Source of the DNA: Fervidobacterium_A thailandense
GTDB taxonomy: Bacteria; Thermotogota; Thermotogae; Thermotogales; Fervidobacteriaceae
DNA: 64,000 nucleotides
Assembly (NCBI RefSeq): GCF_041505935.1
Contig: NZ_CP140110.1
Strand: one strand, 5' to 3'
The number at the start of each line of letters is the position of its first letter. Positions within the stretch are counted from its first letter, which is position 1. The translations under genes and the position numbers were made by a program. The notes beneath the pieces were generated by a model. The model made no database searches and was not told where the DNA came from. It saw only the letters and a list, made by a program, of their open reading frames with translations. Of the stretch, positions 1 through 8,996 are shown in pieces.

Positions 1-74
1 ATAAACTTGAACTCATGGTTAATGACAGCGACATCGAACTTGGTAGTGGAGATATCGACCCCGACGAACAACAT
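1..74 (-). CDS. IS110-family transposase (DEDD recombinase), N-terminal 24 residues only
   Basis: The minus strand from 74 to the window edge reads MLFVGVDIS...KFDVAV, the hallmark start of IS110/IS1111-type DEDD recombinases; the Asp in VGVDIS (residue 7) is the first catalytic acidic residue of the RuvC-like domain. The ATG at 74-72 follows a good ribosome-binding site (AAAGGAG on the minus strand, near 87-93). The rest of the gene lies outside the window, so intactness cannot be judged. IS110 elements recombine without terminal inverted repeats, guided by a structured RNA from the element's non-coding end. The family call rests on about 24 residues but the motif is distinctive. Confidence 0.75.
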   Translation of the reverse strand, partial: MLFVGVDISTTKFDVAVINHEFKF

Positions 75-240
75 GAAACTCAGCTCCTTTCTTCCATACT
101 CCTGTGGATAGATACGAGCTTGGAAGCTCATTACTCAAAAACATGTTAAGAAAGGAAGCTAAAACCCCAAAACAAGCTCGAAGCTTAGGAGGTGCACTAG
201 CTTTAAGTAAATTATAAGTAACACTACTATCATTTTATAC
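75..240 (-). ncRNA. Non-coding end of the IS110-type element; possible bridge-RNA region
   Basis: This gene-free stretch lies directly upstream of the recombinase start and holds two short perfect hairpins: GAGCTT-GG-AAGCTC at 116-129 and AAGCT-CGA-AGCTT around 174-186. In the IS110 group (established knowledge) the end upstream of the recombinase encodes a bridge RNA transcribed in the recombinase's direction. Position and hairpins fit, but I cannot draw the two guide loops or locate the junction with host DNA. The host gene's own promoter and ribosome-binding site occupy the right side, so the true element end is probably left of about 230. Confidence 0.35.
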
Positions 241-257
241 AGGAGGTGATTTGGCGT

Positions 258-2783
258 ATGGTGTTTGTGAAGGGGAAACACTCAACCTATCTTGTTCTCC
301 TCTTGATAACCATTTTTGCGTTACTTTACTCGTGTGGCATAAAAATTCCAAACAAGGTGCCGGAAAAGGTTACGGTCAACTATGAAAAGTACCTCGAGTT
401 TCCATTGACGAACTTGCGATTCTCGGTGAAAGACTCACTGGTCAAACTTGAGAACGGTCTCCGGGGAACCGGTTTGAATTTGGAAAAGACCGATCCCGTT
501 ATGTTATCTTTCGCTACGGAGGTTTCGCTCTCACCTTCGACACTCCTTGATAGTCTAAAACATCAACTCGAAGACGCTTTAGGTGATTTTGCCGAAAGTT
601 TGAATTTCCAGCTGAGCTTGAAGGGTATTATGTCCTCGCTCTCTGGGAGCTTCACGTTACCGGAACTTCCCGGAACTCGGGAATTCACCTTTAATGCTTC
701 CGCGGTACCCATAGACAATCTCACGATTGTACAAAATGTGCCGATAGTGGTCGGACCAACGGGATCGGTGTCACTCTCGCCTTTCCTTTCGTTGCTTCCG
801 TTTGACCACGCCATCTTTGCTGAAACGTTTTTGAGAGTTACCTTCAGTCCCTCATCGGGTAGTCTGATGGACCTGGTGCTTGAACTTGACGGTGTCGAAA
901 TACCCACGAACCGTACAATTCAAAATTTAACGATTCGTAGAAATTCGATACTCGTGCTGAGAAGTAGGACTGGCAACACGGTGAGCGGTACTCTGACGAT
1001 GGCGTTGGAGAGCAATCGTGTGAGTTACTTTAAAAACCTTGACCTCTCACGGGTGACCGAGAACGGCAGGATACGTATTGATATACCAGAGCAGTTTATC
1101 AGTATAGTGAACGAAGATTGGCAACTGAAGTTGTCCGGTAAGATCGACGGTGAAGTTACTATCCCGGGATTTTCTGGAAACCTTGCACAGTCGCTCTCTT
1201 TGAAGAGTGGGGGTGTAGACCTCGGAAGCGGGATGGCCAGCGGCTCAAAGGTCACCATCAACGTGTTGGAAAACTACTTCAGAGTTGGCGATGGCCTGAG
1301 GGTTTCGGGATATCTGGAGTTCTCCGGTACCGTATCGGCAGACCTGCGACAACCGTTGACTTACAAGGTGACACCGAACATCTCGATAAAGGCCGTGAAA
1401 GACTATAGACTCAGCGTTACGGTCAATAGACCGAATGTTGTGAGTTATCTGAAGTTCACGAGCGACAGTGGTTATCTTGTGATGGATTTCTCAGGACTTA
1501 CAGTTAGGAGTGCTACCACAATTTTCGGTGAAACAATAACTGCCCCAGAAGTGAGGATAAGTTTCAAAGGAGTTGAGCTTCCGAAACAACTGGAAGTTGT
1601 ACTGGAGGCGGACGTTACGTCGAGCACGGTGTCCTACAGTGTCGGACTTTCCAGTGGTCAGGACATTAAGATAGAGCGTGCGATTGTCGATCCCAGTCTC
1701 GTTTCAGAGCGGTTTCTGGAGCTAAATTACCCAATTCCGGATTTCCTGAAAAACGTCATCGATTCTCTCGAATTGGACGTCGGGCTCCTCGTTGAGTACA
1801 AGAGCAAGGGTATCAGTTTGAATTTGGATCTTTCTTCGAACTTCTTTGATTCGCAGCGTCTGAACTTCACAGACACGGGTGGAGCGGATCAGCAGGTGAG
1901 TATCGCGAAAAAGAGGAACATCGACTTTTCGACCTTCACGGAGTTCAGGCTTAGAATCCAGCCATCTATCGGTAGTACAGTCGAAATTAACAATGTTTCG
2001 TTGAGGGAGGGGGCATACCTCGTTCTGAATCCGAAAATTTCCAAACTCGAGGTTGATAACGTCTCTCTCAAGAACATCTCGTACGATTTTGGAAATATCA
2101 CTTCGGTCGACTTTGGGACGGTACTCCCGAGCGAAATGGGCTTCTTGAGGCAGTTTGATTATGATATCGACGCAACTGGAAGGATCGAGGTTAAGAACTC
2201 GACCGTTTCTCCGGTTATAAAACTTAACATTTCCGGCACGGAGTACGTTGTCACCAAAGATACCCCTCAGAACGTCGGTCCGAAGATTGTCGAACTCTTC
2301 AAGAATGGCCAACGGATGGATGTTTCGTTGAAGTTCGAGTTCCCCGGTGGAACGATAAACAAGGACAGTGCGCTGAAGTTCGTCTTCGATGTAAAGTTCC
2401 CGTTACGGATGAGGGCTACTTCCACCGATGTGTCAGTATCCTCTGGGGAATTGTCGGGTGATTTCTCTAGCCTGAAAAAAGTGGTGGACAATGTATCGAG
2501 TGCGATGTTAAAGTTCAAAACGTGGAAGAACACATCTGGACTGTCGGCAAAACTCATCATCAAGAGAGGAACCGAGAGGATAGTTGAACGGGAATTTTCA
2601 ACGAGCTCGCCGGAAATTACTTTGACAATGGAACAGTTGAGAAAACTATCCCAGGGTGGTTTGACGTACGAAATCCTCATCCCAACCGGTGGTACGGTTC
2701 AACTAAACTACAACGGAGAATTCTTCGCATCACCTTACGTAGCCGTGCACCTGAACGCGAACGTCGAACAGAAATTGAAGTGA
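258..2783 (+). CDS. Large beta-rich lipoprotein of unknown function
   Basis: 841 residues from ATG 258, chosen because the near-perfect ribosome-binding site AGGAGGTGAT (241-250) is correctly spaced for it; an in-frame GTG at 246 lies inside that site. The N-terminus has a hydrophobic stretch followed by a lipobox L-Y-S-C with the lipidated Cys at residue 26, so it is probably anchored to a membrane facing the periplasm. The remainder is soluble, Ser/Thr/Val-rich and looks like repeated beta-strand modules; I see no enzyme motif. It is followed 11 bases later by an outer-membrane-type protein, suggesting a shared envelope role. I do not recognise a named family; transport or adhesion scaffolding are guesses. 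Confidence 0.8.
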   Translation: MVFVKGKHSTYLVLLLITIFALLYSCGIKIPNKVPEKVTVNYEKYLEFPLTNLRFSVKDSLVKLENGLRGTGLNLEKTDPVMLSFATEVSLSPSTLLDSLKHQLEDALGDFAESLNFQLSLKGIMSSLSGSFTLPELPGTREFTFNASAVPIDNLTIVQNVPIVVGPTGSVSLSPFLSLLPFDHAIFAETFLRVTFSPSSGSLMDLVLELDGVEIPTNRTIQNLTIRRNSILVLRSRTGNTVSGTLTMALESNRVSYFKNLDLSRVTENGRIRIDIPEQFISIVNEDWQLKLSGKIDGEVTIPGFSGNLAQSLSLKSGGVDLGSGMASGSKVTINVLENYFRVGDGLRVSGYLEFSGTVSADLRQPLTYKVTPNISIKAVKDYRLSVTVNRPNVVSYLKFTSDSGYLVMDFSGLTVRSATTIFGETITAPEVRISFKGVELPKQLEVVLEADVTSSTVSYSVGLSSGQDIKIERAIVDPSLVSERFLELNYPIPDFLKNVIDSLELDVGLLVEYKSKGISLNLDLSSNFFDSQRLNFTDTGGADQQVSIAKKRNIDFSTFTEFRLRIQPSIGSTVEINNVSLREGAYLVLNPKISKLEVDNVSLKNISYDFGNITSVDFGTVLPSEMGFLRQFDYDIDATGRIEVKNSTVSPVIKLNISGTEYVVTKDTPQNVGPKIVELFKNGQRMDVSLKFEFPGGTINKDSALKFVFDVKFPLRMRATSTDVSVSSGELSGDFSSLKKVVDNVSSAMLKFKTWKNTSGLSAKLIIKRGTERIVEREFSTSSPEITLTMEQLRKLSQGGLTYEILIPTGGTVQLNYNGEFFASPYVAVHLNANVEQKLK

Positions 2784-2794
2784 GGTGAGGAAAG

Positions 2795-4012
2795 ATGGAC
2801 GTGAGAAAGTTAATTTACATTACCGTCGTTGTCCTTGTATTTTCAGTTTCGAACCTCTTCGCATCGCCGATAGCCTCGATAGGATTCGAAAGTAACCCCC
2901 TGCTGTTCCGTGAGGACGGTACCGGTTTGTTGAAGTTCTCGTTGGTTGCCGACGCCGGACTTTATCAAAACTTGTTCACGTTGTCGAACCTGAACGCGAT
3001 CTTGAACGAGGAAGTGGTGAAGATAAACAAAGACACGATGTCAGCAGCGCTGAGAAATGGCATTTCGTTCTCAATCCCGCTGAATTTGACTTTTTACGGT
3101 AACCTAAGACTATCTCAATTCAGTCTTGTACCGTACGTTGCACTCGAGGGAGGTTTGTCAACGAAGTTTCCAAAAGAACTTTCGGAACTACTATTCGGTG
3201 ATACCACGGTCGAGACGAACTTGGATAAGACGATAGACAACTTTTCGGTGGCGGATTTGAAATTTTCGGCTGGTTTGAACGTGTTGTTCGGTGACTTCCT
3301 GATCGGTCTTAACCTTTTTGTCCCGCTACTATACAGCTACTCAAATGGTACTTACCTGAGTGTTAGGTACGTCTCTTCCGCCGAGCCGGCGAGAGCTTCG
3401 ATGGAAGTTTCAACGAGGCTGAGTTACCTCTCCGCGGTTGATTTAAGCAACGTTGGTGAGATTTCACTCAATCACTTGTTTAACTTGAGCGACGCCGGGC
3501 TCAACGTCGCGGTTGGTTACGGTAACAACAGGTACGGAATAGTGCTGAAAGATTTGACGTTGAAACCGGCAACCGCGCGGTACTGGATTGCGACGGGTGC
3601 GGATGCGAAGTTCGAATATTCGGGTGACGGTTTGGAGTTTAACACCTCTACCGACGTCAAGACGATAGATCCGACTTACTTTCAAACGACCGGTGTCAAC
3701 ATCTTAGATGTTCCGAAATTGAGTGCGTATTACAAAGAAGATGGCTTTTTCTGCTGGGGTGTGAGTGGTACACTTGCGTTCGACGGGCGTTGGGTTATCG
3801 GAGCTCACGCTGGGCTGAATCTGGGTGCTGTAAGGACGTACTACAAACTCTCCGTGCGTGATGGCTTCTTTGCCCACACACTTGGCTTTAATTTCAATTT
3901 ATTCTTGCTCGTTGCGAATTTGAGTTTTACGAGTACCGCGGACACGATCTTTCCCAGTGAGAATTCCACACCTGGTTTCGAAATGTTGGTGAAGCTTGCG
4001 GCGGGGTTTTAA
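2795..4012 (+). CDS. Exported outer-membrane (toga) beta-barrel-type protein
   Basis: 405 residues. A Sec signal peptide is evident (Lys at residue 5, then a hydrophobic run to about residue 23, cleavage likely after Phe-Ala-Ser). The mature chain alternates hydrophobic and polar residues with many Gly, Tyr and Asn, and ends ...LVKLAAGF; a C-terminal Phe is typical of outer-membrane barrels. No catalytic motif is seen. It is co-oriented with the lipoprotein, 11 bases downstream, and is followed by a strong terminator at 4044-4071, so the two form a closed transcription unit. A toga porin or structural protein is the likeliest role, inferred from topology only. Confidence 0.75.
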   Translation: MDVRKLIYITVVVLVFSVSNLFASPIASIGFESNPLLFREDGTGLLKFSLVADAGLYQNLFTLSNLNAILNEEVVKINKDTMSAALRNGISFSIPLNLTFYGNLRLSQFSLVPYVALEGGLSTKFPKELSELLFGDTTVETNLDKTIDNFSVADLKFSAGLNVLFGDFLIGLNLFVPLLYSYSNGTYLSVRYVSSAEPARASMEVSTRLSYLSAVDLSNVGEISLNHLFNLSDAGLNVAVGYGNNRYGIVLKDLTLKPATARYWIATGADAKFEYSGDGLEFNTSTDVKTIDPTYFQTTGVNILDVPKLSAYYKEDGFFCWGVSGTLAFDGRWVIGAHAGLNLGAVRTYYKLSVRDGFFAHTLGFNFNLFLLVANLSFTSTADTIFPSENSTPGFEMLVKLAAGF

Positions 4013-4043
4013 CATTTTTCACTGATGACCAATTAGCGCTTAA

Positions 4044-4071
4044 AAAGGGTCCCGTGGCCACGGGACCCTTT
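4044..4071 (+). terminator. Rho-independent terminator after the lipoprotein/OMP operon
   Basis: Perfect 14-bp stem AAAGGGTCCCGTGG / CCACGGGACCCTTT with essentially no spare loop, followed by CGTATTTTTTT. It lies about 30 bases after the stop of the outer-membrane protein. Confidence 0.9.
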
Positions 4072-4104
4072 CGTATTTTTTTCGTATTTTTTGAGTACTG
4101 GGTG

Positions 4105-4110
4105 TATAAT
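4105..4110 (+). promoter_or_regulatory. Probable -10 box of the mutL promoter
   Basis: A consensus TATAAT lies between the upstream terminator and mutL, about 49 bases before the chosen start. No good -35 hexamer is present at 16-18 bases, so only the -10 is supported. Confidence 0.5.
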
Positions 4111-4158
4111 TGTCTCGAGAAACGAAATCTGGCTTGGAAGGTTGCGAAAGGAAGTGTG

Positions 4159-5979
4159 ATGGTGATGAAGGAGATGAAGATAAAAATAAAGCGGCTACCT
4201 GACGAGGTGATTTCCAAAATAGCCGCCGGTGAGGTGGTGACGAATCCGGCATCGGTAGTTAAAGAACTGGTCGAGAACTCCGTGGACGCCCGGGCATCGA
4301 AAATCGAAATTCAAATTCGGAACGGCGGAAAATCCTACATCAAAGTCTCGGATAACGGGATTGGAATGTCCACGGAAGAACTCACACTTGCGGTGCAAAG
4401 ATATACCACGAGCAAGATAGAGACCTTGGAGGATATCTACAAAATCACGTCTTTCGGTTTCAGGGGAGAAGCACTTGCCTCCATTGCAGAGGTAAGCCGA
4501 CTGCTCATAACATCGTCAAATGGTGAAGTTTCTGGGAAGCTGGAAGTTGTTGGAGGAAAAGTGGTCAGAATTTCCGAGGCATTCAGAGAGCGTGGGACAA
4601 CCGTCGAGGTGTACGACCTTTTTTTCAACGTACCGGCTCGTAGGAAGTTCCTCTCCTCTGAGAAGGTTGAAGCACGGATGGTAACTGAAATGGTCGAAAG
4701 ATTTCTCGTGGCCCTTCCGTCGGTGGAGTTCTTGTACAAAATCGAAGACGAAGTGGTTTACTTTGCGAAACCTTCCAGACTTTCGGATAGGTTCTCGACC
4801 GTCTTTCCGGAGGTCCGTGAGTTCAGGGAATTCGAAGAGGAAACGAGTTTTGGTAAGGTGCGAGGAGTTATCTCATCACCTCAGTATTGCAGGAAGAACC
4901 GGACGGGGCAGATGTTCTTCGTGAACGGTCGGTTCGTTCTCGACTCGCTCCTTAACAGTGCACTCGAGCGCGGGTACGGTGAATCGATCTCCCACGGCGG
5001 AAAACCTTACGCGGTTATCTTTTTGGAAATCTCGCCGGACAGGGTCGACGTGAACATCCATCCCCAGAAGTTACAGGTCAAGTTCTCCGATGCCCAAGGT
5101 GTTTACAACGAAATCATCCGGGTTGTGCGGGACCAAGTTCGGAAATTTCCTGGTTTTACGATGTTCGTTGAACGTCCAACATCGGATTTAAGTTCTGACG
5201 GAAGACAAGTTGGCAGGGTTGATTATGCGGATGGGACCTTGAGCGACATCGGTGCGACGTTGAGGGAAGGTGCGACCTCGGTATCGGAGAAAAGTGTGGT
5301 TTCCAGGGCTCCGGATTCAGCTGGTCCGTGGGGTGATGTACCGAGTACTCTTGAGAGGCCCATTTTCAAAACTGTTCATTCTGTAAATCAATTACCGTAT
5401 CAAGCACCTTATATTTTTGCAGACGTGCTCTCCACCGTTCCAGCGAACTATTTGATTGTCAAAGAACGGTACGTGATTTTCGAGGACGTGGATGGACTGG
5501 CAATCATGGATTTTCACGCGGCCCATGAGAGATTGATATTTGAAAAACTAAAAACACGTCAGTTTTCCAGCTCGCGGTTGTTGATTCCCGTGGAAATACG
5601 GCTATCCAAAAGTATGCTTGATACGTTACGCAACTTGGAGAGGGAACTGGAGGCGCTGGGTTTCGAGTTCTCGATGGAAAATGACCTTGTAAAGGTCACG
5701 GCTATCCCGTCTTTGGTAAAAGTCACCGAGGTTAAGGACATCCTGACTGAGTTGCTTGACGATTATCGGTTGCCCTTTGATAAACCAGAGACCGTACTTC
5801 ATGCGCTCGCCTCGAAAGCTTGCAAAGCTGCCGTCAAAACTGGCGATAAACTAACCGGGGCAGAAATTGAGCAGTTACTCAAAGAAGTTAGATCCAGGGG
5901 CTTTCTCACATGTCCGCACGGAAGACCGATCGTTATGAAAATTAAGTTCTCCGAACTGGATAATTTCTTTGGAAGGTAG
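4159..5979 (+). CDS. mutL: DNA mismatch repair protein MutL (endonuclease type)
   Basis: 606 residues from ATG 4159, preceded by AAAGGA; the longer frame from 4054 runs through the terminator and is rejected. The N-terminal GHKL ATPase motifs are clear: KELVENSVDA, SDNGIGM and GFRGEALASI. A middle linker follows. The C-terminal domain carries DFHAAHERLIFE, matching the metal-binding endonuclease motif DQHA(x)2E(x)4E with Phe for Gln, plus ACKAAVK and CPHGRP. It should therefore be the nicking MutL of bacteria that lack MutH, incising the strand with the mismatch after recruitment by MutS. mutS is not in the window; mutS2 at 36188 is a different family member. It appears monocistronic. Confidence 0.95.
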   Translation: MVMKEMKIKIKRLPDEVISKIAAGEVVTNPASVVKELVENSVDARASKIEIQIRNGGKSYIKVSDNGIGMSTEELTLAVQRYTTSKIETLEDIYKITSFGFRGEALASIAEVSRLLITSSNGEVSGKLEVVGGKVVRISEAFRERGTTVEVYDLFFNVPARRKFLSSEKVEARMVTEMVERFLVALPSVEFLYKIEDEVVYFAKPSRLSDRFSTVFPEVREFREFEEETSFGKVRGVISSPQYCRKNRTGQMFFVNGRFVLDSLLNSALERGYGESISHGGKPYAVIFLEISPDRVDVNIHPQKLQVKFSDAQGVYNEIIRVVRDQVRKFPGFTMFVERPTSDLSSDGRQVGRVDYADGTLSDIGATLREGATSVSEKSVVSRAPDSAGPWGDVPSTLERPIFKTVHSVNQLPYQAPYIFADVLSTVPANYLIVKERYVIFEDVDGLAIMDFHAAHERLIFEKLKTRQFSSSRLLIPVEIRLSKSMLDTLRNLERELEALGFEFSMENDLVKVTAIPSLVKVTEVKDILTELLDDYRLPFDKPETVLHALASKACKAAVKTGDKLTGAEIEQLLKEVRSRGFLTCPHGRPIVMKIKFSELDNFFGR

Positions 5980-6007
5980 CCGAAGATGGACAAAATACAG
6001 TTTACAT

Positions 6008-6037
6008 TTGACATAAAAGGTTTGTTTTTGGTACAAT
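6008..6037 (+). promoter_or_regulatory. Promoter of tldD-tldE
   Basis: TTGACA at 6008-6013 and TACAAT at 6033-6037 (with T6032), spacer about 18 bases: a near-consensus sigma-A promoter placed 85 bases before tldD. Confidence 0.7.
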
Positions 6038-6120
6038 AGTTAGGTAAGCGAATAAATTTCAAACGCCGTTTGATGATACGATGGGCAAGGAAGGTTGTCA
6101 GGACCGAAGGAGGTTTGAGT

Positions 6121-7518
6121 ATGATTGAAAAGTTTGACAGGGTGTTAGTTGAGGAGCTTATCGGCACGGTCCTTAGATACGGAGGGGATTTTGCCGAAAT
6201 CTTTGTCGAGGACAGGTACTCAACTGAGATCGAGCTTAGGAACGGTAGTGTGGAGCAAGCGCGCACAGGTCGGATGTTCGGTGTTGGAATCAGGGGATTT
6301 TTGGGAGATAAGGCCATCTACGCGTACACGAATGATCTGTCGCGCGAGAATTTGCTGCAGGTTGCCAAAAGGGTTGGTGAGGCGCTCGGTGAGGTAAAGC
6401 TCAAGGATTTTGTACTAAACTTCGATGTTCGCGAGTTGAAAAACAGACACGTTGCACTCCTGAAGCCCGAGGAAGTCAGAAAAGATGTGAAAGTAGGATA
6501 CATGAAACGGGCTTACGAGGCAGCAAAGAGGTACTCACCGACCATTGTCCAGGTCCAAGTGAGGTACTGGGATTACGACCAAAAAGTTTTGATAGCCAAC
6601 TCGGAAGGGGTTTACGTAACCGATAACAGAGTGAAAACACGATTAATGATAACGGCCGTTGCCGCTAAAGATGGTCAGATGGAGACCGGGTTCTACGGCC
6701 CCGGAGCGGGTATGGGCCCGGAGTTTCTTGAGCGGATCGACGTGGAACAGGCGGGGATCAGGGCGGCACGGATAGCCGTACGGATGGTCGATGCGGAACC
6801 GGCACCAGCTGGACGTATGACGGTGGTAATTTCAAATGAATTCGGTGGTGTAATTTTCCATGAGGCTGTAGGACACGCACTCGAGGCCAGTTCCGTGGCA
6901 CGCGGGATGTCCGTCTTTGCTGGAAAACTTGGGCAGCAAATTGCGGCACCGTGTGTGAGTGCCGTTGACGATGCCACAATCCCGAACGGCTGGGGTAGCG
7001 CGAACGTGGATGACGAGGGAACACCGACGCAAAGGACACTGCTCATAGAGAATGGAATCCTCAAAGGTTACTTGATAGACAAACTCGGTTCAAGACGTAT
7101 GGGTATGCCATCAACAGGGAGTGGTAGGCGTCAGGATTACACCTTCGCGCCAACCTCGAGAATGAGTAACACCTTCATACTCCCAGGGGACTACCATCCC
7201 GAGGAGATAATCGCGTCGGTGGAGTACGGTTTGTACGCGAAGACCATGGGTGGGGGTTCGGTTAATCCAGCCACCGGTGAGTTCAACTTCGCGGTGAACG
7301 AGGGTTACTTGATCGAAAAAGGTAAGATTACAAAGCCTGTCAAGGGCGCAACGCTCATCGGAAAGGGATTCGAGGTGATCCAGAACATCGAGATGGTTGG
7401 GAACGATGTGGCGAGGGGCCAGGGTATGTGCGGTTCTTACAGTGGATCGATTCCCGCGGATGTTGGACAACCGACGATAAAGGTCAGGGACATACTCGTG
7501 GGCGGAAGGAATAAGTGA
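6121..7518 (+). CDS. tldD: TldD-type metalloprotease subunit
   Basis: 465 residues from ATG 6121, which follows GAAGGAGG; an in-frame upstream ATG at 6070 lacks a site. The zinc-protease motif HEAVGH is at about residues 247-252, inside the conserved context FGGVIFHEAVGHALEA, and a Gly-rich conserved C-terminal half follows. TldD and TldE form a heterodimer that degrades unfolded or modified peptides, with TldD supplying the catalytic zinc site. TldE follows 25 bases downstream with its own strong ribosome-binding site. Substrate in this organism is unknown; no modified-peptide gene cluster is visible nearby, so a general proteolytic role is as likely as peptide maturation. Confidence 0.93.
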   Translation: MIEKFDRVLVEELIGTVLRYGGDFAEIFVEDRYSTEIELRNGSVEQARTGRMFGVGIRGFLGDKAIYAYTNDLSRENLLQVAKRVGEALGEVKLKDFVLNFDVRELKNRHVALLKPEEVRKDVKVGYMKRAYEAAKRYSPTIVQVQVRYWDYDQKVLIANSEGVYVTDNRVKTRLMITAVAAKDGQMETGFYGPGAGMGPEFLERIDVEQAGIRAARIAVRMVDAEPAPAGRMTVVISNEFGGVIFHEAVGHALEASSVARGMSVFAGKLGQQIAAPCVSAVDDATIPNGWGSANVDDEGTPTQRTLLIENGILKGYLIDKLGSRRMGMPSTGSGRRQDYTFAPTSRMSNTFILPGDYHPEEIIASVEYGLYAKTMGGGSVNPATGEFNFAVNEGYLIEKGKITKPVKGATLIGKGFEVIQNIEMVGNDVARGQGMCGSYSGSIPADVGQPTIKVRDILVGGRNK

Positions 7519-7543
7519 TGGTACTTCGTGGAGGTGTCGAAAG

Positions 7544-8872
7544 ATGACGAGGGAATTTGAGATCTTTAAGGATAAAGTATTCGCTCTTGGTAAGGAACGA
7601 GGGGTTGACGTGCAAATCATTTACTCGGCTGAACGCGAGTTCCAGGTCAGGTACCAGAATGGTCAGCAGGATCAGTACACCGATGCGGGCAAATTCAGAG
7701 TACAAGTCCAGGTCCTCAAGAACGGTAAGCTAGGGACTTCTTACACCGAGACGCTGGAAGATCCCGAAAAGGTATTTACGGACGCTCTCGAGAACATATC
7801 GATAGTGGATACGGAGGACGTAGAGTACTTTTACGATGGAAGGGGCACTTATCCGGATATCGCACCCTACGATGGAGCGTTTGAAAACCTCTCCGTCAAA
7901 CAGAGGCTTGGCTTTGTAGAGGAAGCCGAGAGGGTTATAAGAAAAGATGAGCGTATCATTGGAGATTGGGCCGTTTACGGTGACAGGAAGCGTGAATGGC
8001 GTATTGCCAACACACTTGGTCTTGATGTTTCGTTCGTAAGTGGTGGCGGTTTCATGTACGCGGTGGCTATTGCGAAAGATGTATCCCCGAGGTCGGGGCT
8101 CGAGTTTACCCTGGGTAAAAAACCGGAAGATATAGACCCCGTTTTCGTGGGCGAAGGTGCGCGCGAGTGGGCAATTAAACTCATCGGTTCGAAGTCGGTA
8201 AAAAGTGGAAAATACAGAGTGATCCTCTTAAACGATGTGTTCTCCGATATCCTTGGAATGCTCGTCTCGATGATAAGTGCCGAGAACGTGCACAAGAATA
8301 TGTCTCCTCTAAAGGGAAAGATAGGCGAAAAGATCGCATCTGAGAAACTTACGATTAAAGACTTACCGTACCACCCACTCAGCATAAATAACGTACCGTT
8401 CGACACGCAGGGTGTCCCAACAAGGGAAAAGAGCATCATCGAAAACGGAGTGTTCAAGACGTTCCTCCACAATTTGAAAACAGCGAAAAAGGATGGCGTG
8501 GAGCCGACCGGTAACGCGTACGGGACCGCGATCGTGCCGATAAACCTCGTGGTGGAACCGGGTGATAAACCGTTCGGAGAGCTTGTAAAACAACTTGGAG
8601 ACGGCATCGTCATTATCAGTGTCGAGGGCTTGCACTCCGGTGCGAATCCCATATCCGGTAACTTCTCGCTGAGTGCGAAGGGACTGAGGGTGGAGAACGG
8701 TGAGATTACGCACGGTGTGGAGCAGATAACGATTTCCGGAAACTTCCTGGAGTTACTCAGGAACGTGGAAGAGGTTGGGGCCGATGTGAGAGCCACGATA
8801 GGGGTAGCCAGTATCATCACACCGTCCGTTCTGGTGAGTGAGCTTGACGTGGCCGGCGCATTGAAAGAGTAG
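7544..8872 (+). CDS. tldE: TldE/PmbA-type protease subunit
   Basis: 442 residues, ATG 7544 preceded by GGAGGTG. It is homologous in layout to the TldD partner (N-terminal domain with repeated strand/helix units, C-terminal domain containing GLHSGANPISGNFSLSAKG, a conserved TldE/PmbA signature) but lacks the HExxxH zinc motif, as expected for the non-catalytic partner. It lies directly after tldD, consistent with equimolar heterodimer production. Length is normal for the family. Its transcription probably ends at the hairpin at 8936-8962. Confidence 0.92.
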   Translation: MTREFEIFKDKVFALGKERGVDVQIIYSAEREFQVRYQNGQQDQYTDAGKFRVQVQVLKNGKLGTSYTETLEDPEKVFTDALENISIVDTEDVEYFYDGRGTYPDIAPYDGAFENLSVKQRLGFVEEAERVIRKDERIIGDWAVYGDRKREWRIANTLGLDVSFVSGGGFMYAVAIAKDVSPRSGLEFTLGKKPEDIDPVFVGEGAREWAIKLIGSKSVKSGKYRVILLNDVFSDILGMLVSMISAENVHKNMSPLKGKIGEKIASEKLTIKDLPYHPLSINNVPFDTQGVPTREKSIIENGVFKTFLHNLKTAKKDGVEPTGNAYGTAIVPINLVVEPGDKPFGELVKQLGDGIVIISVEGLHSGANPISGNFSLSAKGLRVENGEITHGVEQITISGNFLELLRNVEEVGADVRATIGVASIITPSVLVSELDVAGALKE

Positions 8873-8902
8873 GAAATTCCACAAGTCAGTCTTTTTGAAC
8901 CT

Positions 8903-8931
8903 TTGAATTGCACCAACTTCCGTGGTATAAT
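8903..8931 (+). promoter_or_regulatory. Promoter upstream of the VanZ-like gene
   Basis: TTGAAT (8903-8908), 17-base spacer, perfect TATAAT (8926-8931). The predicted start of transcription falls inside the terminator hairpin that begins at 8936. Confidence 0.7.
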
Positions 8932-8935
8932 GAAA

Positions 8936-8962
8936 AAAGCCTGTGGTTCACCCACAGGCTTT
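8936..8962 (+). terminator. Terminator hairpin after tldE, overlapping the next transcription start
   Basis: Stem AAAGCCTGTGG / CCACAGGCTTT with a 5-base loop, followed by ATTTTG. It would end tldD-tldE transcription. Because it starts 5 bases after the -10 box of the next promoter, RNA from that promoter would begin with this hairpin. Confidence 0.75.
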
Positions 8963-8996
8963 ATTTTGAACCGTTGGATCTTTTGTATGGAGGTCG

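Noticed and set aside
7975..8955. 326-codon minus-strand frame opposite tldE
   Set aside because: Antisense shadow of a clearly conserved gene; no site or motif supports it.
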